Assembly (NCBI GenBank): GCA_020855015.1
Contig: JAHKLP010000011.1
Location: 1-44,761, forward strand
Reading direction: 5' to 3'
Length of the DNA: 44,761 nucleotides
Source: Methanobacterium sp.
GTDB lineage: Archaea > Methanobacteriota > Methanobacteria > Methanobacteriales > Methanobacteriaceae
The notes below the pieces were generated by a model that did no database searches, had not been told where the DNA came from, and worked only from the letters and a program-made list of their open reading frames with translations. Below are positions 1 to 7,511 of this stretch, piece after piece. Position 1 is the first letter of the stretch, and each line of letters starts with the position of its first letter. The position numbers and the translations under genes were made by a program.

Positions 1-1
1 G

Positions 2-168
2 TTTCAAGTGTAAGTATTTGATCCTATATTAATCATTACGGTGGGAGGTTGATTTCAAGTGTAAAAAACATTAAATTCAGATTTATTGAGATAGAAAGAG
101 ATGTATTTCAAGTGTAAAAAAATAATATCTATTGTGAATATAGATAGAGAGATCAATTTCAACTGTAA
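2..168 (+). repeat. Left array of four origin recognition boxes
   Basis: Copies of TTTCAAGTGTAA occur at 2-13, 53-64 and 106-117, and the variant TTTCAACTGTAA at 157-168. The start-to-start spacings are 51, 53 and 51 bp. The second to fourth copies are preceded by a purine-rich GAGGTTGA- or GAGAGATCA-like segment, and the second and third are followed by an A-run. The conserved unit is therefore longer than 12 bp, like the full-length origin boxes of other archaea. Confidence 0.88.
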
Positions 169-506
169 ACATCAATATACGATTATTTAAAAAGATAAAT
201 TATTGGATAATTTTACAATTTGAAGCTGTGATAAGTCTTTTTAAAGTTTATTCCCCAAAAAAACATCGGATCAAATGAATTTAGTTATTTATATAGATTT
301 AAAAAATAAAAAAATGATTAGAATAAATATCAGATAAAATTAAGATAATAAAAATTTAAGACCAAAAAAAGTCCTTTATATGAAAAAGCTCATTTATATT
401 TGATTTCGTTTGTTTAATTTAATAAATAACAGATATTCTAGTTTATAATTCATAAACTAATATATAAATATAATAATTAAATAGTTATATTTAATAATAG
501 TTAAAG
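169..506. other. AT-rich core between the origin box arrays (candidate unwinding element)
   Basis: This 338-bp segment lies between the innermost inverted boxes. By direct count, positions 241-480 contain 38 G or C in 240 bases, about 16%. It has no open reading frame of note and is made of A-runs and TTTAATAATAAT-like tracts. A degenerate half-box, TTTACAATTTGAAG, is visible near 212-225. The position and composition suit a duplex unwinding element; where melting starts cannot be read from sequence. Confidence 0.65.
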
Positions 507-828
507 TTACAGTTGAAATTGATCTCTCATTGTTACAGATATATTCTTTTTTAACTGATAATTATTTTCACAATAAATAAGGTTTAAAATACACTTGAAA
601 GTTATCTTCTTTAAATACTTAACTGTAACTTTTTATTTTTTACACTTGAAATCAACCTCTTTTTTTGACGAAAACAATAATATGGATTTTTTACAGTTGA
701 AATGCACCTCTCTTCCTAAAACCGTTCATTGTTTTTGCTTTCCTTAATCACTATCTAACTTAAAATATTATATTCCTATTTTTTTTTAAAAATTTGTTGC
801 ACACACATAAATTTCATTACACTTGAAA
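507..828 (-). repeat. Right array of five origin recognition boxes
   Basis: Boxes in the orientation TTACAnTTGAAA lie at 507-518 (G variant), 589-600 (starts ATACAC), 640-651, 691-702 (G variant) and 817-828. The spacings are 82, 51, 51 and 126 bp. Most are followed by a CTCT- or CCTCT-containing segment, the complement of the purine-rich flank in the left array. The copies at 507 and 640 are perfect longer inverted repeats of the left copies at 157 and 53. Confidence 0.88.
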
Positions 829-840
829 TTGGGGTCTTTC

Positions 841-1132
841 TCCCAACATTATAGGTTTTAAAAATATTAAAAAATAATTCCAATCTTTTTTTAATAATTA
901 AAAGACAAATACCCACCAACACGTCCATTAAACCTCATTAAATAAATTAATTAATTAAACTCACGGTTTAATGTCCTTAGCATCCATTTGTTTCCTTATT
1001 TTTTTTAAAATATGTCTAATACGTGGTTGTACACAAATAAATTTAATTGAAACATATAAAATATATTGAATTCCAGATATTTCCTATAAATGATTATTAA
1101 ATTAAACTCGTTTGTTTAAGGGAAATGAAAAC
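841..1132. other. Non-coding gap between the origin and cbiB
   Basis: No gene is visible. The segment is AT-rich and includes a 9-bp inverted repeat, CATTAAACC at 926-934 with GGTTTAATG at 965-973, enclosing a TTAATTAATTAATT-like loop. The likely cbiB promoter lies in its last 100 bases, where TATA-like words such as AAAATATATTG occur near 1060. No further origin box was found here. Confidence 0.45.
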
Positions 1133-2152
1133 ATGGTAGAAGAAATTTTAATCATTATTTTAGCATCTTTTTTCATTGATTTAATGTTTGGAGAATTACC
1201 ATCTCCGATTCATCCTGTTGTGTGGATGGGTAAGTTAATTGAGATAATGAAAAGCCATTTCTTCCATTATTCAAAACATATTTGTATATTATATGGATTT
1301 ATAATGACTATTTCACTGATAGTGGTGTTTATATCCTTTTTCACAATTATTCTGTTTTGTTCGTCCTTTAATCAACTATTATTTATACTAGTAGCAGCTC
1401 TTCTATTATCCACAACATTTTCTGTCAGGACTTTATTGAGATCTGCAGGGATAGTTGCCAAAGATCTTGATGAAGATATAAATAAGGGACGAAAATCATT
1501 ATCATTCTTGGTTAGCAGACCAACATCAAAATTATCGTTACAGGAGGTTGTTTCGGCCACGATTGAAACATTAACTGAGAACATAGTTGATTCAGTAGTA
1601 GCACCCATATTTTACACTATTCTTATCCCAATCCTTGCATTTTTTTCATGGCCAGTGTATTCGTCATTATTTCTCCAATATGGATCAACCTTACCATACC
1701 CACTTCTGGTCATATTTGCAGTAGCTGCAGGGGTTTCATATCGTGTGGTAAACACCCTGGATGCAATGGTTGGTTATAAAGATCCTGTTAATATTGATAT
1801 TGGATGGTTCCCAGCTAAATTAGATGATCTCCTGAACTTTCTTCCAGCCAGAATCACGGGGTTTCTCATTGTTATATCAGCCTTTGTAATGTCTTTGGAC
1901 TATAAACAGTCCTGGAGGATAATGTTGAAAGACGCTAGAAACACTCCCAGCCCCAACTCAGGATACCCAATGGCAGCTGCTGCAGGTGCTTTAAATGTTC
2001 AACTGTGCAAACCAGGAACATATAAACTAGGAAAACCGCAAATGAATCTAACCATTGACCAGATCAAAGACACTATTAAACTAAGCACCCTTACCATTTC
2101 ATTGTTTTTAATCATCTTTTCCCTTTTACTAATGTTTATAATCCTCAGTTAA
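1133..2152 (+). CDS. cbiB: Adenosylcobinamide-phosphate synthase CbiB
   Basis: CbiB attaches the aminopropanol linker to adenosylcobyrinic acid hexaamide late in cobalamin biosynthesis and is an integral membrane protein. Family signatures are visible: an N-terminal DLMFGELPSPIHPVVWMGKL segment, the NTLDAMVGYKD motif, and PSPNSGYPMAAAAGAL near the C-terminus. Several hydrophobic helices span residues 40-95, 160-210 and 310-339. The 339-residue length is normal. I chose the ATG at 1133 because AGGGA lies nine bases upstream. The frame is also open from a TTG at 1112, which has no ribosome binding site. It is the first gene right of the origin and is followed by cbiG. Confidence 0.93.
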   Translation: MVEEILIIILASFFIDLMFGELPSPIHPVVWMGKLIEIMKSHFFHYSKHICILYGFIMTISLIVVFISFFTIILFCSSFNQLLFILVAALLLSTTFSVRTLLRSAGIVAKDLDEDINKGRKSLSFLVSRPTSKLSLQEVVSATIETLTENIVDSVVAPIFYTILIPILAFFSWPVYSSLFLQYGSTLPYPLLVIFAVAAGVSYRVVNTLDAMVGYKDPVNIDIGWFPAKLDDLLNFLPARITGFLIVISAFVMSLDYKQSWRIMLKDARNTPSPNSGYPMAAAAGALNVQLCKPGTYKLGKPQMNLTIDQIKDTIKLSTLTISLFLIIFSLLLMFIILS

Positions 2153-2290
2153 AAAAAAACCAACGAAAAAAATAATCAAGATACAGTCATTCATTCAAAC
2201 GATTTTCCAATGAAAAAGGAGAAAGTATTATTATTGTTTTATTGATACAGTATTTTAATAAGTATCTATCAATGGAATTCACGTGATTTT

Positions 2291-3280
2291 ATGAAGTTTG
2301 CAATTATCAGCGTAACTAAACAGGGACAGACTTTGGCAAAAAACTTGTCGGAGTACCTAGAAAATGATCCATCTGTGATAAAAGTAGATCTCTATCATAA
2401 GAACGTAAAACCAACTTTAAAAACGCATTTTAAAGACTATGACTGTTGGGTTGGTATTATGGCTTCTGGGATAATGGTTCGGAGTGTATGTCCCCTGATA
2501 GAAACAAAGTTCACGGATCCTGCTGTTTTGGTAATTGGTGAAAATGGTAAACACGTAATAAGTATGTTGTCCGGGCACATGGGTGGCGCAAACCACTTTG
2601 CTGTTAAGTTAGCTGGAATGATAGGTGCTGTACCAGTAATAACAACCGCAACAGATTTGGCGGGTAAAATGGGTTTAGATACACTGGCATACCAGTATTG
2701 GCTGGATATAAGTCATAAAAAGTCTATTAAAACTATAAACCAACATATTGCTGCTGGCGGGAAAGTCGATTTATATCTACCAACCAAATTTGATTTTTTA
2801 AAAAATCATCCTATCGTGAACAAGTCTTATAAAATTGATATATGGAACAAACCGTTTATCCGAGCTTCATTTCCTGGTGACGAGATTGTTCTAACACCTA
2901 GAAGGCTGGTGGCTGGTGTTGGTAGTAAAAAAGGAGTCACAGAAGATCAAGTTTTTTTTGCCATTCGTTCCGCACTCCAACACTTGCATTTGCCCATAAG
3001 TAGGTTGGATGCTATAGCCACAGCGCAGATCAAAGAGGATGAAGAAGGGATTAAACTAGCAGCAATTAAATCAAATTCCCCATTAACGATAAAGTCGTTG
3101 GAAGAAATACGAAATTTCCAACATCCAGACTGCTCAACATCGCAACTAGTAAAACGGGAATTCGGAATTGGGGGCGTTTCTGAACCGGCAGCATTAATAG
3201 AAGCAGGGCCCAATTCAAGGTTAATTCTGAAAAAAACAGCTTATAATGGTGTCACGGTCGCGGTAGCTGTTTCAATTTAA
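2291..3280 (+). CDS. cbiG: Cobalt-precorrin-5A hydrolase CbiG
   Basis: CbiG opens the delta-lactone of cobalt-precorrin-5A and releases acetaldehyde in the anaerobic cobalamin pathway. The N-terminal and central part has the signature SGHMGGANHFAVKLAG followed by PVITTATDLAGKMGLD (about residues 94-130). The C-terminal domain begins at LVAGVGSKKGVTEDQ (about residue 206) and contains SRLDAIATAQIKEDEEG. The length of 329 residues is typical. The ATG follows a GTGAT ribosome binding site. It lies 138 bp after cbiB on the same strand, so the two may share a transcript. Methanobacteriales carry the other cbi genes elsewhere; cbiH and cbiL are also in this window. Confidence 0.93.
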   Translation: MKFAIISVTKQGQTLAKNLSEYLENDPSVIKVDLYHKNVKPTLKTHFKDYDCWVGIMASGIMVRSVCPLIETKFTDPAVLVIGENGKHVISMLSGHMGGANHFAVKLAGMIGAVPVITTATDLAGKMGLDTLAYQYWLDISHKKSIKTINQHIAAGGKVDLYLPTKFDFLKNHPIVNKSYKIDIWNKPFIRASFPGDEIVLTPRRLVAGVGSKKGVTEDQVFFAIRSALQHLHLPISRLDAIATAQIKEDEEGIKLAAIKSNSPLTIKSLEEIRNFQHPDCSTSQLVKREFGIGGVSEPAALIEAGPNSRLILKKTAYNGVTVAVAVSI

Positions 3281-3416
3281 GCAAAATCTGGCTAAAAACA
3301 ACAAAACACGATACATTATAATTAATCCTCCAAACACGCCAACAGGACCCTTTTATTTCAAACAGGGGGCTGCAAATCATTTTTTTTAAAATTCTTTACC
3401 AAAACCTTTTTAAAGG

Positions 3417-3437
3417 CCAAGATATAAACAAACTTGG
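3417..3437. promoter_or_regulatory. Inverted repeat enclosing a TATA-like box before the UPF0147 gene
   Basis: CCAAG at 3417-3421 and CTTGG at 3433-3437 form a five-base inverted repeat around ATATAAACAAA, a plausible archaeal box A. A start of transcription about 25 bases downstream would give a leader of some 50-60 bases before the ATG at 3511. A CCTTTTTAAAGG near-palindrome lies just upstream. A regulator bound here would cover the TATA box; no regulator can be named. Confidence 0.35.
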
Positions 3438-3510
3438 ATAAGGCTTGTTATGAATTACCATTTTAAGCACTTTTTATCATGAACACAATTAACTTAACGG
3501 AGGCATTATC

Positions 3511-3765
3511 ATGACTGCAGAATCATTTGAACGGTGTAATCAGATTTTGAAACATATTATGGGAGATACTAGTGTCCCTAGAAATATCCGGAGGGCGGCT
3601 GAGGAATCTAAGAACTTATTATCACAGGACGATGACGAACCAACCATCAGAGCCAGTACAGTAATTTCCATCTTGGATGAAATAAGTAACGATCCGAATA
3701 TACCTATTCATGCTAGAACTCTCATTTGGAACGTTTTAAGCGAATTAGAATCCGTGCGTGAGTAA
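3511..3765 (+). CDS. UPF0147 family protein
   Basis: This 84-residue acidic, all-helical protein belongs to the archaeal UPF0147 family. The match is seen in the pattern SVPRNIRRAAEESKNLL followed by RASTVISILDEISNDPNIP and HARTLIWNVLSELE. The family is nearly universal in euryarchaea and has no established function; repeated short helices suggest a helical bundle or adaptor. GGAGG sits ten bases before the ATG. It lies between cbiG and the convergent aldolase gene, a position I recall as conserved in Methanothermobacter close to the replication genes. Confidence 0.9.
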   Translation: MTAESFERCNQILKHIMGDTSVPRNIRRAAEESKNLLSQDDDEPTIRASTVISILDEISNDPNIPIHARTLIWNVLSELESVRE

Positions 3766-3889
3766 AACCTAATTTTCCCTTTTTTCTTGAATTTTAAAAA
3801 AATAAAAAAATAATTCTATTTCTAAATGGAATTTTCATTACATTTTCTTAAAATAATGCTTATAATGGATGAGCGAATATTTTGTATAC

Positions 3890-4465
3890 TCAAATTTCAA
3901 TATTTCCTAAAACACGTGATATGAATTGTGTTTTAGCTGTATCTTCCACGAATTCTGCCAGGAGAGTTGCTTCGAAGAGGTTTTTCCCAGTTGCCACAAT
4001 ACCATGGTTTTTTAGTATTACAACGTCTTCTTCAAGTAGTCCATTCCCTGCTGAAGTAGCTAGTTCATCAGTTCCTGGTGGAGCATAGTCAACCATTTTT
4101 AAGAATGGGTTTTTTCCTTCCCTAAATCCTTCAACACGTTCTATTCTCTCACCTGCCCGGGCAAATCCGGTAGCGTATGGTGAGTGTGTGTGAACAATCC
4201 CTTTCACATCATCCCTTTTTTGGTAAACATCTAAGTGAAGTTGTAGTTCTGAGGATGGTTTTGCTCCACCCGCAACGATTTTCCCTTCCATGTCAACGAA
4301 AACTATTTCACCCATATTTAGATATCCTAGTGACACTCCACTTGGTGTTATTGCCACTGTGTCCTTGGAACGGACACTAATATTACCTGATTTACCGGGA
4401 GAAAGGCCTTTACTGTATATATGGCGGCCAGTTTCACAAATTTTCACAGTTAATGGATAATTCAT
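3890..4465 (-). CDS. Class II (fuculose-phosphate type) aldolase
   Basis: A 191-residue class II aldolase/adducin-family enzyme of L-fuculose-1-phosphate aldolase type. The zinc-binding histidines are visible in HTHSPYATGFA and in LKNHGIV; the phosphate-site segment GNISVRS and the TPSGVSLGYL motif are near the N-terminus. Known methanogen homologues cleave fuculose phosphate to lactaldehyde and dihydroxyacetone phosphate, feeding lactate into coenzyme F420. That role is inferred for this gene. The start follows a GGTGAT site four bases away. It lies downstream of the PolD small subunit gene on the same strand, with 132 bp between them. Confidence 0.85.
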   Translation of the reverse strand: MNYPLTVKICETGRHIYSKGLSPGKSGNISVRSKDTVAITPSGVSLGYLNMGEIVFVDMEGKIVAGGAKPSSELQLHLDVYQKRDDVKGIVHTHSPYATGFARAGERIERVEGFREGKNPFLKMVDYAPPGTDELATSAGNGLLEEDVVILKNHGIVATGKNLFEATLLAEFVEDTAKTQFISRVLGNIEI

Positions 4466-4597
4466 ATATTTATCACCGATTCAAGCCTTTCCAAATTGGT
4501 TATATATCTTAAAAATACCTTCTTATTTTTCATGACTCTGGAATGATTATAAACAATTTTAAAGGCCTTGATCAACAACATGGTTGTACTAATACTC

Positions 4598-6046
4598 TTA
4601 ACTGAAGTCTAACATTTTTAAACTGCCATTGTTAATAACAGGGACTTGTGCACACGTAGGGACGATATTGTAGATTTTTTGAAACTCTGTCTGAGACTGG
4701 AATGTTCCACTGTTAATAAGATGTATGCCTTTGTATCTTTTGTAGCTGTTAATGTGAACATGTCCAGTATGTAAAATATCAGGGATATCATCAATAACGA
4801 GATGATCCTCGATTTCAGATGCTAATGGAGTTCGCTCTCCATATATAGGGGCCAAATGTCTTTTTTCCAGAAGTTCCTTCATAATTAAATCTGATTGTTG
4901 GTGGCTCATTCCTTTAACAGTCATGGCCATGTCATCAAAGCTTCTACCATGATATATTAGCACTTTAATACCATCTAAACTAACAAGGGCAGGATTACTA
5001 ACAAATTCCGTTGTTTTCAAATCATGAAGATCTTTAGCGTAATCTTCAGTTATGGTGGGTTGGGGCTCGGCAAGACGACTGGCATCGTGGTTTCCAGGAG
5101 CTATGATAATTTTCACATCACTTATATCTCCAAATAGTCGTGCTGCCTCCTCATACTGTTGATGAATGTCTTTGATGGTTAATTCTTTATCCTGACTGGG
5201 ATAAACTCCAATACCATCCACAATGTCTCCAGCCACTACTATATACTTAACATTGTTGGCAATTTCGCGTTGCTCTTCATCACCGAAATCACCATTTACC
5301 CAGTTTATAAACCTTTGGAAGGCGTCTTCAAGAAACGTAGAACTGCCAATGTGGGTGTCACTTAAAAATACGGTGCCAAAGTTCATACTTTTCTCATCAA
5401 TTCTTGGCACGCCCGGATTTATAAGTTGGCTGGCCATAATGAGACTTCCTTTTCGACTCCCTACCACCCCCACTACTTCGTCTTTAACAATTCTTTCTGC
5501 TTGTTCAAAGACTTCATGGTTTTCATTGTGAATTAATACAGTAGCGTTACCAGTTTCATCCTCTAATTCAATGAGTTTGTGATTGTTTTTGGTGTTACGT
5601 ATCTCATTCACCATTCCCACAATTTTAACCACATCATCAAGACTGGTAGCTTCTTTAACTGAATTCACATCTGTAAGCTCACGCTTGTGACTTAACATCT
5701 CTTTAAGTTTATGATAACGACTTTTAAAGTAACTTGATAAGTCTTTTATTTCTCCATTGGTGTAGGATTTGCGGCTGGTATCTTGAAGAACTTCAAAGTC
5801 AAAGTCTCTAGGCACGAGTTTGCTCTGTGCACTTTCATCAATTATTTCCTGAGCACTGGATTTCCCCAAGTAGTCTTCTACCAGTTCTCCAGTGAGAACC
5901 ATCATTTCTGGTGATGATATTGTGAGATGGTTAATTAATGAATCCACCAGGTTGGAAGAGTCATTATAATTTCTAATTTTATGATAAGCATCCTCATCAA
6001 GAAGTATTTCAGCATCTGCGAATTTTGATATGATGTCTTCAGTCAT
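4598..6046 (-). CDS. polB: DNA polymerase D small subunit DP1 (exonuclease subunit)
   Basis: DP1 is the 3'-5' proofreading subunit of the euryarchaeal replicative polymerase PolD and partners DP2, which is not in the window. An OB-fold region lies at about residues 130-210. A calcineurin-like phosphodiesterase domain follows with all metal-site motifs: LSDTHIGS (D230, H232), VVAGDIVDG (D274), APGNHDASR (N319, H320), IYHGRSFDD (H366) and HTGHVHIN (H429, H431). The full set predicts an active nuclease. The 482-residue length is normal, with the N-terminal helical domain at 1-120. I prefer the ATG at 6046: GGAG lies five bases before it and overlaps the alternative GTG at 6052. It sits about 5 kb from the putative origin. 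Confidence 0.95.
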   Translation of the reverse strand: MTEDIISKFADAEILLDEDAYHKIRNYNDSSNLVDSLINHLTISSPEMMVLTGELVEDYLGKSSAQEIIDESAQSKLVPRDFDFEVLQDTSRKSYTNGEIKDLSSYFKSRYHKLKEMLSHKRELTDVNSVKEATSLDDVVKIVGMVNEIRNTKNNHKLIELEDETGNATVLIHNENHEVFEQAERIVKDEVVGVVGSRKGSLIMASQLINPGVPRIDEKSMNFGTVFLSDTHIGSSTFLEDAFQRFINWVNGDFGDEEQREIANNVKYIVVAGDIVDGIGVYPSQDKELTIKDIHQQYEEAARLFGDISDVKIIIAPGNHDASRLAEPQPTITEDYAKDLHDLKTTEFVSNPALVSLDGIKVLIYHGRSFDDMAMTVKGMSHQQSDLIMKELLEKRHLAPIYGERTPLASEIEDHLVIDDIPDILHTGHVHINSYKRYKGIHLINSGTFQSQTEFQKIYNIVPTCAQVPVINNGSLKMLDFS

Positions 6047-6190
6047 GTGCACTCCGTAACAAGTTATGATGAACTAATAAATTTCTGATATATGAATATA
6101 TAAAATTTTAAGTTATGCGCATTCTGTGTACTATTTAACATATCAGATTTATCAAGTTTTTTAATCACATCACATTATATCAAAGATGAA

Positions 6191-6610
6191 TTATCTTGGA
6201 TTTAGATATAAATTAACTTCCCGACTTAAAGTGCTATATTTTTCTCGGAATTTTTCCAAGTCATCTATTGATTTTTTTAATTTATCACGCGAAGGTTCTT
6301 TTAATCCATCTTTAAGGAGATTAATATATTCAATATTGGCGACCACAGACTCTTGTAGAATTATAATGGTATTTAAAAGATTTAATTGAATTTTTTTACA
6401 TTTAGTAGGTGCTTTCAATTTTTCGTACTGGAAGAATATTTCTTCTATATTTTTTCTAATTTTTTCCATTTTTAGATATGATTCGTCAAAATCGGCACTG
6501 TTATTTGTTTCTTGGTTGATTATTTCTCTTATTAACAGTAGTTCAATTCCCATGTCTTTCAGACATTTTTTACTTTTTTTTAAGAATTGTTTCTTGGTCA
6601 TCCCAAACAT
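6191..6610 (-). CDS. Hypothetical coiled-coil protein
   Basis: I do not recognise this 139-residue protein. It is lysine- and glutamate-rich and predicted mostly helical. Long heptad-like stretches run through EKIRKNIEEIFFQYEKLKAP and LKKSIDDLEKFREKYSTL, so a coiled coil or helical bundle is likely. There is no signal peptide or membrane span. The ATG at 6610 follows an AGGCGAT site by four bases; a second ATG nine bases in is possible. A TATA-like inverted repeat lies at 6632-6648 just upstream. It is divergent from the next gene and tandem with polB, 144 bp apart. Confidence 0.65.
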   Translation of the reverse strand: MFGMTKKQFLKKSKKCLKDMGIELLLIREIINQETNNSADFDESYLKMEKIRKNIEEIFFQYEKLKAPTKCKKIQLNLLNTIIILQESVVANIEYINLLKDGLKEPSRDKLKKSIDDLEKFREKYSTLSREVNLYLNPR

Positions 6611-6976
6611 GAAACATCGCCTGATCGGTTAAATCATATAATATGATTGTTTTTGATTTTTTTTCTTATTATCGCATTCTTCTGGATTCACCAGTTCACC
6701 AAATTTATATATTAATCGCATTGTATTGTGTATTATGAAATTCTTAAACAATCTGATCTGGGGATAAGTTTTTTTATGATTAAGATCACTTCTCATAATA
6801 GTTAATATATAATGGTTAGTCTACTATCCTTGTTTGAGATATGCTCCATCGAAGTTTGATGTATTGAGTTTATTGCAAATAAAAAAATAAAGTAATTTCA
6901 TCTTCGATTCCTTGTTAAATCTTTGAATCTTACCCAAATCTTAATTCCATTAATCTAAAAAGTATAAGGTGATATT
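6611..6976. other. Divergent intergenic region with TATA boxes
   Basis: No gene is visible. AATCATA at 6632-6638 and TATGATT at 6642-6648 form a perfect seven-base inverted repeat that also serves as a TATA-like element for the leftward gene at 6610. A strong TTTATATA box lies at 6704-6711 and another TATA-like word at about 6803-6812, either of which could drive the rightward gene at 6977. A seven-T run at 6769-6775 follows the first box by about 60 bases and could end a very short transcript. AGGTGAT at 6968-6974 is the ribosome binding site of the next gene. Confidence 0.45.
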
Positions 6977-7480
6977 TTGTCCAGAGCAGTTAAAATAATA
7001 TTATTCCTAATCTTTTTTGCCCTCTTCTTTGAGGCGGGTTTATTTGCATCCTACACAATTGTAACTCAGCAACCTCCAAATCCAAGTGATTTAATTGAAA
7101 TGCAAATTAACGGCATCAGCTCTCTATTTAATCTGGGAACGCCCAAGATTGCAACTCCAAATAACTTGAAGATTATTAATAAGAACGAAGTAGTAGAAGC
7201 CTTAAAGGCCAAGAGTGGTGTTGATGGAATTAATCTAGAGACACTCACAGCCCAAACATATCAGGACACTGATGATGCTAACATAACAGTTAATATCACT
7301 GCCATGGGCTATAAGGATGATAAAAGTGGTGGAACATCTAACAAAAGCACTATTGTGATCAAATCCAACGAAACATATAGTATCACTGCAACTGCAGTGG
7401 CTGTTACTAAAATGGAGGGAGTGCAGATTAAGGTTGGCACAATAGTGATTACTTCAACCCGAATCCTCTACAACCGATAA
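6977..7480 (+). CDS. Hypothetical secreted or membrane-anchored protein
   Basis: A 167-residue protein of unknown function. Residues 5-27 form a hydrophobic helix (KIILFLIFFALFFEAGLFAS), a signal peptide or N-terminal anchor. The rest is Asn/Thr/Ser-rich with several N-x-S/T sites and predicted beta strands, such as ANITVNITAMGYKD, typical of archaeal extracytoplasmic proteins. Translation appears to start at TTG, directly after AGGTGAT; no other start fits the signal peptide better. It precedes cbiH by 31 bases on the same strand, but a nine-T run between them may separate transcription. Confidence 0.7.
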   Translation: MSRAVKIILFLIFFALFFEAGLFASYTIVTQQPPNPSDLIEMQINGISSLFNLGTPKIATPNNLKIINKNEVVEALKAKSGVDGINLETLTAQTYQDTDDANITVNITAMGYKDDKSGGTSNKSTIVIKSNETYSITATAVAVTKMEGVQIKVGTIVITSTRILYNR

Positions 7481-7484
7481 TATG

Positions 7485-7501
7485 TTTTTTTTTATTAATC
7501 G
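7485..7501 (+). promoter_or_regulatory. T-run plus ATTAATCG leader element before cbiH
   Basis: A nine-T run at 7485-7493 is followed by ATTAATCG, then the GGTGA ribosome binding site and ATG of cbiH. The 15-mer TTTTTTTATTAATCG at 7487-7501 recurs exactly at 42067-42081, in the same place before cbiL. The T-run may terminate the upstream gene; the shared word may be regulatory, or coincidence in AT-rich DNA. Confidence 0.35.
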
Positions 7502-7511
7502 TTGGTGAAAA

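Larger units (their letters stand above)
1..840. other. Putative chromosomal replication origin (oriC)
   Basis: This non-coding stretch has nine copies of a 12-bp box, TTACACTTGAAA or its C-to-G variant TTACAGTTGAAA. Four copies on the left lie in one orientation and five on the right in the other, around a very AT-rich core. The Cdc6-1/Orc1 protein of Methanothermobacter thermautotrophicus is known to bind repeats of essentially this sequence at its origin, so this is best read as origin recognition boxes flanking an unwinding element. The neighbours cbiB, cbiG, UPF0147 and the PolD small subunit gene follow the order next to cdc6-1 in Methanothermobacter, as I recall it. The cdc6 gene itself is not in the window and probably lies left of position 1, so the array may continue there. 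Confidence 0.88.

Noticed and set aside
2..702. CRISPR array, because of boxes repeated about every 51 bp
   Set aside because: The repeats are only 12 bp with long, related flanks, are in two opposite orientations, and the spacing breaks. They match Cdc6 origin boxes. No cas gene is in the window.
1112..1132. Upstream TTG start for cbiB
   Set aside because: No ribosome binding site precedes it; AGGGA fits the ATG at 1133.
2947..3213. 88-codon frame opposite cbiG
   Set aside because: It is an antisense shadow of conserved CbiG sequence with no motif of its own.
6704..6775. Small RNA between a TATA box and a T-run
   Set aside because: A transcript of only about 40 bases without secondary structure is implied; the TATA box more simply serves one of the flanking genes.
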